Notes: generated by a model from the sequence alone, not told the origin. 49,700 nt of DNA from Polyangia bacterium (GCA_030426145.1 JAUHZF010000019.1:1-49700), one strand, 5' to 3'; positions 26,401 to 35,077 are shown, counted from the stretch's first letter. Translations and numbers: made by a program.

Positions 26401-27387
26401 GAAGGCCTCACCCTCGGGAAGCTCACCCCACGTTTCACGGCAGCGCCCGGCGCGATCGTAGACGTAGTGGAACGTGAGCCCGCTCCGCAGGCGCTGGCGC
26501 ACCATGCGATGGCGGTCGTCGTAGGCGTAGACGATGGGGTAGCCGAGGGCGTCCTGCGCCTCGACGAGGCGGCCGGCGGTGTCGTAGCGGTACGAGAAGA
26601 AGGCGTGACCCGAAGATGCATCCGGTCGCACCACGAAGCGGATGATGTGACCATCCGCGCCGCGGGCCACGTCGATGACCCGACCGACGGCATCGGTGAT
26701 GCGGGCGAGTCGATGCGCGTCGTCGTAGGTCAGCTCGATGGTGTTGAGGTTGATGTCGACGACGGCGGTGAGCAGGTAGCGCCGCTCGTGGGCGGCGCGC
26801 TCGAAGTAGCGACGAAGCCCATCACCACAATCGAGCACGAAGCCCTTGTCGGTGCGCTGCATCAGCCAGCCCGGAGGGCCGTCGGCCAAGGTCTCGTCGA
26901 GCCACGAGAGGCGGTGTTTCACGCCGTCGCCGGCCAAGACCTGGATGCCACGACGCCCGAGCCGGACCTCCCAGCTGAACGAGTGCGACCAGCCCCATCC
27001 GAGGCCGACGTCGCGACCGAGGGCGTCGCTCCGGTAGAAGCGCTCCAGGACCAGCGGCAAGGGTCCGGGCAGGGCCACCTCGAGGGAGGGCGTGGTGTAG
27101 ACGATGCCGGTCGCGACATCGACGGGATCGCCGGCGGCGACGTGGCCCCCGCCGTTGTGGGCGCCGGGACAGCCCGCGGTGCCGCCGGTCCCACAGGGGC
27201 CCGCGCTTCCGCCACCTCCCTCGGCGTCGTCGCCGCCGCCTTCGCCGTCGGCCCCTTGGTCGCCGCCCGAGCCGCTGCCGCCCTTGCCGCTTCCACCGCC
27301 CCCGCCACCGCCGCCTCCCATGACGAAGATGCCCGGGTTCATCCCCGGAATCGCCGGGATGTTGGGTACGGGCGCGGTCCGAGCCAT
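23461..27387 (-). CDS. Rhs-repeat polymorphic toxin with C-terminal deaminase-like domain
   Basis: 1308 residues. N-terminus: short Pro-rich start, a long poly-Gly/Ser/Asp linker (to ~75), then GDPVDVATGIVYTT, the DUF6531 motif of Rhs/PAAR-linked toxins. Residues ~150-1070 are YD repeats (for example YAYDVTGRMTSTTDPLG). The Rhs core end is YNRHRHYDPTLGRYISPDP near 1085. The ~200-residue variable tip has Cys1173-Gly-Glu1175 and Pro1237-Cys1238-x2-Cys1241 (APCPNCSRML), the zinc and catalytic motifs of the deaminase fold, nearest in style to YwqJ-like toxins. It ends in a basic RRRRNQTRRR. No secretion signal; delivery probably by a type VI-like or other dedicated apparatus not encoded here. Confidence 0.88.
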   Translation of the reverse strand: MARTAPVPNIPAIPGMNPGIFVMGGGGGGGGGSGKGGSGSGGDQGADGEGGGDDAEGGGGSAGPCGTGGTAGCPGAHNGGGHVAAGDPVDVATGIVYTTPSLEVALPGPLPLVLERFYRSDALGRDVGLGWGWSHSFSWEVRLGRRGIQVLAGDGVKHRLSWLDETLADGPPGWLMQRTDKGFVLDCGDGLRRYFERAAHERRYLLTAVVDINLNTIELTYDDAHRLARITDAVGRVIDVARGADGHIIRFVVRPDASSGHAFFSYRYDTAGRLVEAQDALGYPIVYAYDDRHRMVRQRLRSGLTFHYVYDRAGRCRETWGELPEGEAFLDDDASDLLADRTAAKGIYHCKLVFDDEYVELVDSVSLKRYFTNDRGKVDKAVVDGGVYDRTYDGAGNMTSFTDPTDGRWTYAYDVTGRMTSTTDPLGEFTHYAYDDTGALTRVEHADGSFVVYVRDARGNVISVHNQDGVLIEYRLDPRGMLIEAVMPRGGVTQIQRDAHGNATKIIEPDGATKTLEYDGFGRVTALTDAAGKHYRYQYSARGELVATHIGTATERRTYDAGGRMVTFETVAGLAYHFAWGGLHMLTEARMPDGGTVRHRYNREAWPVRTIDEDGRETINHYDAHGHIARETTYDGREIQYERNAYGALTRFVAASGMATEFEYDARGRLLRRIYDDGTEDQFEWDELGRLLAASNGEVEVSFARNRAGRVERDEQRWNRRAEHVAFVYDAEGRRSEVTSSRGLKVEVTRDREGDVHELALDDDTRAQLHWDGNRLFAGLDVGDARLRRTRNPDGTVAHDALWGHTAPDGAEPERIGEALASAAWFRKLDYKSLEQVSTWVDSQLGQTDFGYDAAGRISERRSPRRDERYAYGLSGDVHAVDPSAPRRTYGPGGRLLTRGDEQFEYDADGQLIARYREADGERVEEWGYTYDAAGRLREVVRPDGHRVENVYDALARRVAQRVYDAENDVVVERRFVWSRDAVAHEVVTRGTTEQVRTYVFDDNDLTLLAMREDEGSTWAFAVPSAQPDVLFDGKARVVSQAETTLWGEATWNGGMRAPVGLPGHYFDEETQLVYNRHRHYDPTLGRYISPDPAGAEGGVHPYAYAESRPHELMDPLGVYAHTTIVDANGNTLATGRSGNPSNRQTHPAVAAAFPQQHGGMNPNGQTGPLGGCGEPNALSNYLYSVERGPPPVNLNPNTHGGRRNIGQALARIPPDGIRTEARGRTGAYPRDQPMAPCPNCSRMLSRMRRMYGGLPANAAAPGYPGAGDSYPQTRDPNAMVRQQGNHPAYNQRARANARRRRNQTRRR

Positions 27388-27462
27388 GCACGATGACTAT
27401 CCCCACCGCCGAGGGGCGACAAGACGCGGGACCATGCTCCCCACAAGGGAGGAGCGGGTGCC

Positions 27463-28335
27463 TCAGGCGGCGCTCTTCTCGCGGTCGGTGACCACCTGGA
27501 GCGGGGCGGCGTCGTCTTCGTGGCGGTGGTAGACCACGCTGCGCGGGAAGGGGATCTCCACGCCAGCGTCGTCGAGGGCGGCCTTGGTGCGTCGGCGGAG
27601 CTCACGCTCGTAGGCCCAGTGGTTGCCGTCGGCGACCACCTTGATCACCAGCCGAACACCGACGCTGGAGTCGGCGAGGGAGAGCACCCCCTGCGCCTCC
27701 GGCGCCTCCAGGCACACGTCGGGATGCTCATCGGCCCAGGTATCCCCCACGTCCTGCAGGACCCGAAGTCCCGCGGAGACGTCCTGCTCGTAGGCCAGCC
27801 CCACCTCGACGACCGATCGCACCCAGCCCCGGCTCAGGTTGCCCACGACTCGGATCTCGCCGTTGGGGATGTACCAGAGCTTGCCGTCGAAACCGCGCAC
27901 CTGGGTGATGCGCAGACCGACCTTCTCGATGAGCCCGAAGCGGTCGCCGACCTCGACGTAGTCACCCACCGCGATCGCGCCGTCGAGGATCAAGAAGAAC
28001 CCCGAGAGCCAATCTTTGACCAGGGTCTGGGCACCGAAACCAACGGCCAGACCGACGACACCAGCACCGGCGAGCAGCGCCTTGATGTCGAAGCCGAGCT
28101 TCTCCACCCCCATGGCGACGCCCACCCCGGTCCCCAGCACGACGATCAACGTGCCCACGATGGGCGCCAGGGTGTGGACCCGCTCGTCGCTCCGGGCGCA
28201 CAGCGCCCGCTTGGCCAGCCGCGCCGCGATCCGCGATGCGGAGTAGGCCACCGCGACCACCACCACCGCCAGCAACAGGTCGAGGCCCCACTCGGCAACG
28301 TGCGAGCGTACGTAGTTCCAGATTCGGTCGAGCAT
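27463..28335 (-). CDS. Small mechanosensitive ion channel (MscS family)
   Basis: 290 residues from the ATG at 28335; longer in-frame starts read unlikely Arg-rich sequence. Membrane helices LLLAVVVVAVAYSA and GTLIVVLGTGVGVAMGV are followed by the pore helix with Ala/Gly pattern (ALLAGAGVVGLAVGFGAQTLVKDWLSGFFLI) and the MscS beta domain (IAVGDYVEVGDRFGLIEKVGLRITQVRGFDG, YIPNGEI). It lets ions out under hypo-osmotic shock. It stands alone between the Rhs gene and a gene of unknown function. Confidence 0.9.
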   Translation of the reverse strand: MLDRIWNYVRSHVAEWGLDLLLAVVVVAVAYSASRIAARLAKRALCARSDERVHTLAPIVGTLIVVLGTGVGVAMGVEKLGFDIKALLAGAGVVGLAVGFGAQTLVKDWLSGFFLILDGAIAVGDYVEVGDRFGLIEKVGLRITQVRGFDGKLWYIPNGEIRVVGNLSRGWVRSVVEVGLAYEQDVSAGLRVLQDVGDTWADEHPDVCLEAPEAQGVLSLADSSVGVRLVIKVVADGNHWAYERELRRRTKAALDDAGVEIPFPRSVVYHRHEDDAAPLQVVTDREKSAA

Positions 28336-28427
28336 AGGGCGGCCATGACGGCAATCGACATGCCACGCGTCATTACGCCACCTTGCGCCGACCGATGACG
28401 GCACACCGCAGTGCGCCAGCGCCCAGC

Positions 28428-28444
28428 TGGGGCATCTCGCCCCA
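28428..28444 (-). terminator. Hairpin between minus-strand genes
   Basis: TGGGGC (28428-28433) with GCCCCA (28439-28444), 5-base loop, just after the stop of the gene at 28491-29627. There is no T-run, so termination is only possible. Confidence 0.3.
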
Positions 28445-28490
28445 CCCGATGCGTCAATCAAGCCAAAGGCACTCCAGGGGTCTCGTACCT

Positions 28491-29627
28491 TCACTTGCCG
28501 GGGTCGGCCCAGGGCGTGGCGGTGCGCATGGCGAGGACGATCGCGTCTCCGACCAATGGCGCCGCGAGGTAACACCGCCCGCCCGTGCATGGCGCCGTGA
28601 AGCCGGCGCCTTCGGCGGTGCGCAGCAGGCCGCGTAGTCTCTGCGTGTCGCCATCGTGGCGCGCCGCGGCCATGGCGAACCCCGTGCCCGATGGACTCAA
28701 GCCCGCCACGAGGGGGCCGGTGTCGACGTCCCCGAAGTGGGTGCCGCCGTCGGTGTATTCACGCACGCCCACCGCGTTGAACGGCAAGGTCACGTAGAGG
28801 TGCTCCCGCATGCGCGCGCGCTGCTCCCGCGCCAGCTCGGGGTGCACGAACGGCAGGTAGAAGCTGTTGTAGCCCGCCGCCGAGCCGCGACCGCGCCCCA
28901 GAGGTTCGCCCTGAGCCGAGACGCCGAACACGATGAGTCCATTGCTCGGGTCGAGGAGGTGCTCGCGGGTGTAGCGGACCCACGCGTCGATGAGCGCGCG
29001 ATGCTCGCCGCCGTGTTGCGCGTCCCACAGGGCCAATGCCGCCACCCCCACGCTGTTGTCCGCGGTGTAGCGCTGGCCGGGGTAGGTCTCGACATGAAAC
29101 GCGGGCGCCACCATCCGCCGGGCAATGGCGGTCGCGACGTCGCCCTGCAGGCTCTCGTAGTCGCGCACCCCGAGGGACCGGCAGGCGGCGAGCGCAAAGC
29201 CGAGGTGGCCGAGGTAGCCGATGTGCCCATCCGGCCCGTCCAGCGCGTCGAGCGGGTCCGAGCCCCACGTCTCGCGCTCGAAGGCCCGCACGCCGGGGGC
29301 GAGGATCTGCTCGATGAGCTGAGCACACGCGACCGCGTGCTCGGCCCGCAGCTCCGGCCACGTCTGCGCGAGGTTGGCGAGCGCGCCGGCCGTCATCGAT
29401 AGGCTGACCAGCTTCCACTCCGACGCGAAGATCCCGCCCGGGGTCAGCTGAGGGTCGTCGACGAACGACGCCGACCGCGTACGCTCCAGCAGATGGTCAC
29501 GGCGCGCCAGCAGCTCGTGGCGGTCTTGCGAGGACACCCCCGTGGGCGCACAGCTGGTGAACCAGACGACCTTGACCAGCACGACGACCAGCGTCCCGAC
29601 CAAGACCCGTTTCCAGCGCGTCTTCAT
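28491..29627 (-). CDS. Membrane-anchored helical-toroid protein of unknown function
   Basis: 378 residues from the ATG at 29627. One N-terminal membrane helix (VLVGTLVVVLVKVVWFTSC) anchors it; the Cys could also be a lipobox. The body is a series of paired helices: WKLVSLSMTAGALANLAQ, GHIGYLGHLGFALAACRSLG, YTADNSVGVAALALWDAQHG, SAAGYNSFYLPFVH and APCTGGRCYLAAPLVGDAIVLAM. The pattern of GHLGH, an Asn-Ser helix and a Tyr/Phe-rich helix reminds me of the alpha/alpha toroid of linalool-dehydratase-like proteins, but I cannot confirm this. It is divergent from a sigma-factor gene with 144 bp between. Confidence 0.65.
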   Translation of the reverse strand: MKTRWKRVLVGTLVVVLVKVVWFTSCAPTGVSSQDRHELLARRDHLLERTRSASFVDDPQLTPGGIFASEWKLVSLSMTAGALANLAQTWPELRAEHAVACAQLIEQILAPGVRAFERETWGSDPLDALDGPDGHIGYLGHLGFALAACRSLGVRDYESLQGDVATAIARRMVAPAFHVETYPGQRYTADNSVGVAALALWDAQHGGEHRALIDAWVRYTREHLLDPSNGLIVFGVSAQGEPLGRGRGSAAGYNSFYLPFVHPELAREQRARMREHLYVTLPFNAVGVREYTDGGTHFGDVDTGPLVAGLSPSGTGFAMAAARHDGDTQRLRGLLRTAEGAGFTAPCTGGRCYLAAPLVGDAIVLAMRTATPWADPGK

Positions 29628-29690
29628 ACTTCGGTCGTAGCGCGCTGATATCCAGCCACGGCGTGGACTTCGTGGAGACTGGATGGAGAT

Positions 29691-29732
29691 TGGTGGCTTC
29701 GCGCCACCAGATTGTCGGCAAGCCAAGCCGAC
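29691..29732 (+). promoter_or_regulatory. Two consecutive hairpins before the sigma-factor gene
   Basis: TGGTGGC (29691-29697) with GCCACCA (29703-29709), then GTCGGC (29714-29719) with GCCGAC (29727-29732). They lie 40-80 bases upstream of the sigma-factor start in a divergent promoter region. They could be operators or part of a leader. Confidence 0.4.
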
Positions 29733-29771
29733 GGGCAGGGGTGCTAGCCTCATGCGGCCTTGGCGAACCCC

Positions 29772-30539
29772 ATGGACGCATACGAGCCTCAGCTCGTGGC
29801 CTTCGCGCAGCGCGAAGGTCTGGTCGCCCACGTCGGGCGCGCCCAGGCCGTCATCGCGACCCTCCCGGGCGAGCTCGCACCGCGGGACGTGGAGGCGAGT
29901 GTGATCGTGGCGGGGTGCCTCGCCGACGACGGTCGGGCCCAGAAGCTCTTCGAGACGCGCTACGTGGCGCCGGTGCGGCCCTCGCTGCGGGCCCTCGGGC
30001 TCGACCAGGCCGCGTTGGACGACGTGCTGCAACGGGTGTGGTTGAAACTGTTCGTGGCGGAGGAGGGCGCACCGGTCGTCGGCTACCTCGGCCGGGGAGA
30101 CCTGCGCGCCTTCGTGAAGGTGGTGGCCACGCGGCTCGCCCTGAGCGACAAGCGGGCACACAAGCCGCAGGTGAGCGACGAAGGCCTCGTCGAGATGGCC
30201 CACGGCGCCACCCCTCAGGGGGCCTACCTGCAAGCGGCGACCGGTCACTCGATGCGCCAAGCGGTAGAGGAGGCCGCCGCGACCCTGTCGCCCGAGGAGC
30301 GTGTTCTCCTCCGCATGTCGCATGTCGACGGGCTCACCATCGACGAGATCGGCGCCACCTACGGCGTGCATCGCGCGACGGCCGCACGCCGGGTTGCGCG
30401 TGCGCGGGCGCGCCTCATCGAGGGGGTGCGCGATCACCTCAAGCGGCAGCTCGACCTGGCCTCCGGCGAGCTCGACAGCGTGATGCGTGACGTGCACAGC
30501 CAGCTCCACGTGAGCATCTCCCGCATTCTCTGCGGCTGA
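29772..30539 (+). CDS. ECF-type sigma-70 family factor
   Basis: 255 residues from the ATG at 29772 (a TTG at 29760 is the alternative). Region 2-like helices: ARPAQKLFETRYVAPVRPSLRAL and the LDDVLQRVWLKLFV pattern. Region 4: LSPEERVLLRMSHVDGLTIDEIGATYGVHRATAARRVARARARL, a good helix-turn-helix. This Gly/Ala-rich, slightly long variant is frequent in myxobacteria beside kinases. It precedes the zinc-motif/kinase fusion by 63 bases, on the same strand, so the pair is likely a sigma factor with its controller. Confidence 0.85.
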   Translation: MDAYEPQLVAFAQREGLVAHVGRAQAVIATLPGELAPRDVEASVIVAGCLADDGRAQKLFETRYVAPVRPSLRALGLDQAALDDVLQRVWLKLFVAEEGAPVVGYLGRGDLRAFVKVVATRLALSDKRAHKPQVSDEGLVEMAHGATPQGAYLQAATGHSMRQAVEEAAATLSPEERVLLRMSHVDGLTIDEIGATYGVHRATAARRVARARARLIEGVRDHLKRQLDLASGELDSVMRDVHSQLHVSISRILCG

Positions 30540-30602
30540 ACCCAGGGCGATGACGCGACAACCTCGCGGGTCGTGCGTTGTACAACGAGAGCCCACCGCC
30601 GC

Positions 30603-33600
30603 ATGACCTCTGCCCTCGTCGATCCCTGCCTCACCGACCTTCAGCTCGCGCAGTTGATGGAGGACGGCGCCATGGATCGGGACGCGCTGTCGGAACATCT
30701 CGACCGGTGCGTGAGCTGTCGACAGCTCGTCGCCGCGCTGGTGCGCGATCCAGAGGTGACACGGGTCGAACCCTCCCGCGTACAGCCAGCCCTCGACGCG
30801 GATCAGCAAGTCTTCACGGGGAACGACCGCTACGACGTCATCGGCCTCCTCGGGGTCGGCGGCATGGGGGTGGTCTACGAGGTGTACGACCATGCGCGGG
30901 AGGAGGTGGTCGCCCTCAAGAGCTTGCCCACCCCCTCGGCCGCCGCCCGGGCGCGGCTCAAGTCCGAGTTCAGGGTGCTGCGCGAGCTGCGCCATCCGCA
31001 CGTGGTTCGACTGCACGATCTCGTGCAATCCGACGAGGGCTGCTTCTTCACCATGGAGCGCATCTACGGGCTGCCTCTCGATCGCGCCCTGGGGCCGCTC
31101 CCCTGCGTGGAGGAGCGTCGGCTGCGGCGGATCTTCCGGCAGCTCGCGGCCGCGGTGAGCGCGCTGCACGAGGAAGGCGTCGTGCACCGTGACCTCAAGC
31201 CCAGCAACGTGCTCGTCACCGCTGCCGACGACGTCAAGCTGGTCGACTTCGGCCTCGCGGTCACGCTTTCGCACGACGACCCACGGGCTCGCATCGCCGG
31301 CACCCTCGCCTACATGGCCCCGGAGCAGCGCCAGGGCGAGGCCCCCTCCCCGGCCACCGACTGGTTCAACTTCGGGGGCTGCCTCTTCCACTGCTTGGTG
31401 GGTGCCCCTCCCTTCGGTCCCGAAGCGCCACCTCTGGCGCACCGCGACGGCGAGCTCGTGGCCCTGTGCCGCGCCCTGCTCGCCCCTCAGCCCACCGACC
31501 GGCTCACCGGAGCCGAGGTGCTCGCGCAGCTGGGCGCAGGCTCCGCCGTTCCCGCGCTTCCCTTCGTGGGCCGCGCCGAGCAACGCGCGCGCCTCGACGA
31601 CGTCATCGAGGCGAGAGGCGCCATCATCGTGGTGGGTGCGCCAGGCATCGGCAAGACGGCCCTCGTGCGGCACATGCTCGCCGCGCGCTGTGCTTTGGCC
31701 AGCCGCTGCCGTCCCCAGGAGCACCTGCCGTTCAACGCCCTCGACGGCCTCGTCGACGCTCTGGAGACGCATCTCTCGTCGCATGCAGACGAGCGTCTGG
31801 ACCAACCCCTCACGGCCCTCGCCCAGCTCTTCCCCTCCATTCCCTCCGAGGCTCGGCTCGCGTCGACCTCCCCTCTGCGCCTGCGCCACCGAGCCCTGGA
31901 CGAGCTCGCAGCCCAGCTCGATCGCGTGGCCGCCCATCACGAGCTGACCCTCTTCGTCGACGACCTGCAGTGGGCCGACGACGACAGCGTCGAGGCCTTG
32001 CGCGAGCTGCTCGCGAAGCCCCGACGATGGGCCTTCGTGGCCACGGCGCGCACCGACGCCGACGCGCGATCGCTCGCCCCCGAGCTCCCGAACACCACCA
32101 CGATCCTTCTCGGTCCTCTGTCGCACCACGAGGTCGCCGAGCTGATGGGCGACGGCGTCGATGCCCATGCCGCCGGCGGCCATCCGCTCTGGCTCGAGCG
32201 CATGGTTCGCCATCCCTCGGCGCCCCCCGAGCGAAGCGTCGAGGCACTGATCGGCCAGCAGCTCGAGCACCTCGACGGCACCGCACTCCAGGTCCTTCAG
32301 GTGCTCTCCATGGCCGGGCTCCCCCTCACCGTCGACCGTCTCGCGGCCACGCTCGAGACGACCACCGGCGCCGCCCGGCAAGCGCTGGAGCTGCTGCTCG
32401 ACGAGCAGCTCGTACGCTCCGAGCCACCGGCACAGCGCCCTCGCCACGAGCCGTTCCACGACCGCATTCGCGAGCTGGTTCACGGCGCGATGGGCGACGT
32501 TCCCGCCGAACTGCATCTCGCCCTGGCCCGCGCGCTGGTGAGCGAGCCCGAGACCGCCGCCACGCTCTTCGCATGTGCCGACCACGCCAACGAAGCGCTG
32601 CGGCGCGGTGTGGTCGCCGACCCCCTCACTTTCGCGCGCATCAACCGAGCCGCATCTCGGCGGGCGCGTGGCGCGACGACCCTCGGCACCGCGGCCGAGT
32701 ACGCCCGCATGGGCATGGCCTGGCTGGAACACGCCGACGAGCAGGCCGAAGCGCTGAAACGAGAGCTCGCCCTGCTGGAGATCGAGGTCTGTCGACTGGC
32801 CGGTGAGGACGACGCGGCAGAAGCGGCCTACCGCCGCGCGACCCGAGGGCTCCCGCCGCACGAGCGGCTTCCCTTCGCCCGGCAGCGCATGCAGCTGAGC
32901 CTCTTGGTCGATGGCGCCGAGCCAGCACTGGCCTGCGGTCGCGAGGCGCTGGATGCGGTGGGCGTGCACGTGCCCGCGCCCCTCGGCTACGCCGACCTCG
33001 CCGCCGTAGTGGCGCGAACCACGTGGTCGCTCCACCGGCATGGCCTCCCTTCGCACACCTGCAGCGACGCGACGCGGGAGACGATGCGGTTGATCGCGGA
33101 GCTTCTTCCGGTCGCGGTCTTCTTGGGCGACGACACGCTGTCGGCGTGGCTCGCGCTTCGTTGTCTCGATCTGACCCTAGCGCATGGCGTGGCCCCCGAG
33201 TCGGCCCTCGGGATCACGGGGCGCGGCAGCGTGATGGCGATCCTCGGTCGCTACACCACGGCGCGCGACGCCCACGCCGAGGCCACGCGGCTGCTGGAGC
33301 GATTCGACGACGAGGCCCCGGCCATGGCCCACATCGCGGCCGCGGGCTGGCTCGCGCCGTGGGCGGAGCCTTTTGCGGTCACCGCCGCTGCGATGGCCGA
33401 ACGCGAGAAAGTGCTGGAGCGGCGAGGCGACGCCTATGGCCTGTCGATGATGCGAACCATTCGGCTGACCGCGCACCTGGAGGCCGGTCATTGTCTCGAC
33501 GGGCTGAGCGCCTTGCCCGAGAGCGTGATCGATCTCGTCGAGCGGCACGACCTGCGCTTCGACGAGCTCACCGGCTTCAGCCGGCTCTCCATCGCCACCC

Positions 33601-34226
33601 TGCGACGCCTGAGGGAAGGCCCCGACCTGCCCGCCGCACCCGCCCTGCACAACCCCTTTGCCACCTTCATCACCCACCTCCACGAAGGCCTCGTGCGCGC
33701 CTTCTGGGGCGACATCCGAAGCGCAGCCCTCGCCTTCACCGAGACGCGACGGCTGGTGGTGGCGGCGCGCGGCCAGCCCCTGCTCGCGCGCCTCTACTGC
33801 TACCTCCCGATCGTGGGCACCGACGTCGCCGAGGACCCCGCCCTGTCACGCGATGCAGAGCTTCGCGAGGTGTCGAGTCCTCGCGCCTGCCTCCTCGCCG
33901 CCTGGGAGCTCACGCGCATGGCGCGCGCCTGTCCCGAGAACCACCAGCCGCGGGCCGACCTCGCCTGGGCCGAAGTGGGTCGCCGCCTCGGGTTCGCACG
34001 CACGGTGGTGATGCACCGTTACGACCGGGCCGTGGCTGGTGCGCTGGCACAAAAAAACCTCGAGCTCGAAGGCCTCGCGCGCTGGCGACGTCTCGGGTTC
34101 CGACAAAACCTCGGGCAACCCCTGGATCCACCCGAGATCGAGCGTATGCGGCTGGCCGTCCACCGCTGGGGCAGCCCCATGCGCGCCGACAGCCTCGCGG
34201 CCGCGCTGCGCGCTTCGACGACCTGA
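30603..34226 (+). CDS. Anti-sigma-like zinc motif / Ser-Thr kinase / AAA ATPase / TPR-like fusion
   Basis: 1207 residues. Domain order: His32-x3-Cys36-x2-Cys39 (EHLDRCVSC), the zinc-binding motif of ZAS anti-sigma factors; kinase ~75-300 with LLGVGGMGVVYE, Lys106, HRDLKPSN (Asp197) and DFGLAV; a P-loop ATPase ~325-600 with GAPGIGKTAL (Lys351) and Walker B LFVDDLQWADDDS; then ~600 residues of TPR-like helical repeats. The kinase-ATPase-TPR part is the PknK-like plan. The zinc motif directly after an ECF gene suggests that this one protein holds the sigma factor and releases it on a signal read by the ATPase/TPR part. The start is the ATG at 30603; a GTG at 30573 is possible. No membrane helix. 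Confidence 0.85.
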   Translation: MTSALVDPCLTDLQLAQLMEDGAMDRDALSEHLDRCVSCRQLVAALVRDPEVTRVEPSRVQPALDADQQVFTGNDRYDVIGLLGVGGMGVVYEVYDHAREEVVALKSLPTPSAAARARLKSEFRVLRELRHPHVVRLHDLVQSDEGCFFTMERIYGLPLDRALGPLPCVEERRLRRIFRQLAAAVSALHEEGVVHRDLKPSNVLVTAADDVKLVDFGLAVTLSHDDPRARIAGTLAYMAPEQRQGEAPSPATDWFNFGGCLFHCLVGAPPFGPEAPPLAHRDGELVALCRALLAPQPTDRLTGAEVLAQLGAGSAVPALPFVGRAEQRARLDDVIEARGAIIVVGAPGIGKTALVRHMLAARCALASRCRPQEHLPFNALDGLVDALETHLSSHADERLDQPLTALAQLFPSIPSEARLASTSPLRLRHRALDELAAQLDRVAAHHELTLFVDDLQWADDDSVEALRELLAKPRRWAFVATARTDADARSLAPELPNTTTILLGPLSHHEVAELMGDGVDAHAAGGHPLWLERMVRHPSAPPERSVEALIGQQLEHLDGTALQVLQVLSMAGLPLTVDRLAATLETTTGAARQALELLLDEQLVRSEPPAQRPRHEPFHDRIRELVHGAMGDVPAELHLALARALVSEPETAATLFACADHANEALRRGVVADPLTFARINRAASRRARGATTLGTAAEYARMGMAWLEHADEQAEALKRELALLEIEVCRLAGEDDAAEAAYRRATRGLPPHERLPFARQRMQLSLLVDGAEPALACGREALDAVGVHVPAPLGYADLAAVVARTTWSLHRHGLPSHTCSDATRETMRLIAELLPVAVFLGDDTLSAWLALRCLDLTLAHGVAPESALGITGRGSVMAILGRYTTARDAHAEATRLLERFDDEAPAMAHIAAAGWLAPWAEPFAVTAAAMAEREKVLERRGDAYGLSMMRTIRLTAHLEAGHCLDGLSALPESVIDLVERHDLRFDELTGFSRLSIATLRRLREGPDLPAAPALHNPFATFITHLHEGLVRAFWGDIRSAALAFTETRRLVVAARGQPLLARLYCYLPIVGTDVAEDPALSRDAELREVSSPRACLLAAWELTRMARACPENHQPRADLAWAEVGRRLGFARTVVMHRYDRAVAGALAQKNLELEGLARWRRLGFRQNLGQPLDPPEIERMRLAVHRWGSPMRADSLAAALRASTT

Positions 34227-34285
34227 ACCAAAAAAATACACCTCCCGCTGCGACCTCGACCCCGGCGCTGCGTTGAAGGGGTGGG

Positions 34286-35077
34286 ATGGTTCAGGCCAAG
34301 GCAGATCCAACCGGCCGCGAGGTCGCGGCTCGCTTTCCTCCGGGCGACGGCGACCGTTACGACCGCTTCGCGGCCCTGTGGGCCGTCGCCTTCTACGCGC
34401 TCTACGGAGCCTACGTGGCCGAATGGCTGCCCGGCTTGGCCTTCGGCTTGCTCGGTGTCTGCGCCTTCGTGCGCAACTTCAATGCCCTGCACGAGGGTTT
34501 TCACGCGCGTCGAAGCACCGGCCGATGGCGCTGGGCGCGCCACCTCTTCGTGGTCACGAGCCCCTTCATGCTGGGCTACCAGCCCCTGCGACGAAACCAC
34601 GTCGAGCACCACCGACACGCACAGTGCCCCGAACGCGACCCCGACGCCTACCTCGCCTACGGGCCCTGGTGGAGCGCCCTCATGGGCGCCATCACCCAGC
34701 CCGAGCAAGGCTTCGTGCGCTACGTCGCGCGCCACGGATGGAGTCGGGAGATCTGGAGCCGCCTCGTGCTGCACGCGGCCGTCTTCGCCGTCGTCATGGG
34801 CGCCGGTGGCGTTCGGGGGGCCATCGCGTGGCTCATCGTGACCCGCATCGCGAACACCGCGAGCTGGTTCATCTTCGACTGGATCTTGCACCGGGGCTGG
34901 GCCTGGGGGCGCAACGGCGCACCGGGTCTCCCTCGACCATTGCGGTGGACGTGGTCGCTCTTGCTCGGCGAGGACAACCTGCTCGGCGTCGAGTACCACT
35001 TCGTGCACCACCGCTTTCCCTTCGTGCCGGGACCGAAGCTCCCCGCGCTGAGCGCAGAGTTGGCGACCGATGGTTGA
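34286..35077 (+). CDS. Membrane fatty-acid desaturase
   Basis: 263 residues, start behind AAGGGG. Hydrophobic helices alternate with the three His boxes that bind the diiron centre: HEGFH, HVEHHRH and HFVHHRF. The last box is preceded by GVEY, typical of front-end or acyl-lipid desaturases. Substrate and position of the double bond cannot be told. It is short for the family. Its end overlaps the start of the MpaB-like gene by 8 bases, so both are co-translated and may act on one lipid. Confidence 0.88.
   Translation: MVQAKADPTGREVAARFPPGDGDRYDRFAALWAVAFYALYGAYVAEWLPGLAFGLLGVCAFVRNFNALHEGFHARRSTGRWRWARHLFVVTSPFMLGYQPLRRNHVEHHRHAQCPERDPDAYLAYGPWWSALMGAITQPEQGFVRYVARHGWSREIWSRLVLHAAVFAVVMGAGGVRGAIAWLIVTRIANTASWFIFDWILHRGWAWGRNGAPGLPRPLRWTWSLLLGEDNLLGVEYHFVHHRFPFVPGPKLPALSAELATDG

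Noticed and set aside
24265..27396. Open frame of over 1000 codons on the plus strand opposite the Rhs gene
   Set aside because: High-GC codon bias leaves the opposite strand free of stops. The Rhs frame shows clear YD repeats and core motifs, the opposite one no domain.
28491..33056. 1521-codon open frame on the minus strand reaching into the kinase fusion
   Set aside because: Only the part from 29627 down is a real protein with a membrane anchor; the rest is antisense to the sigma factor and kinase genes, which have full motifs.
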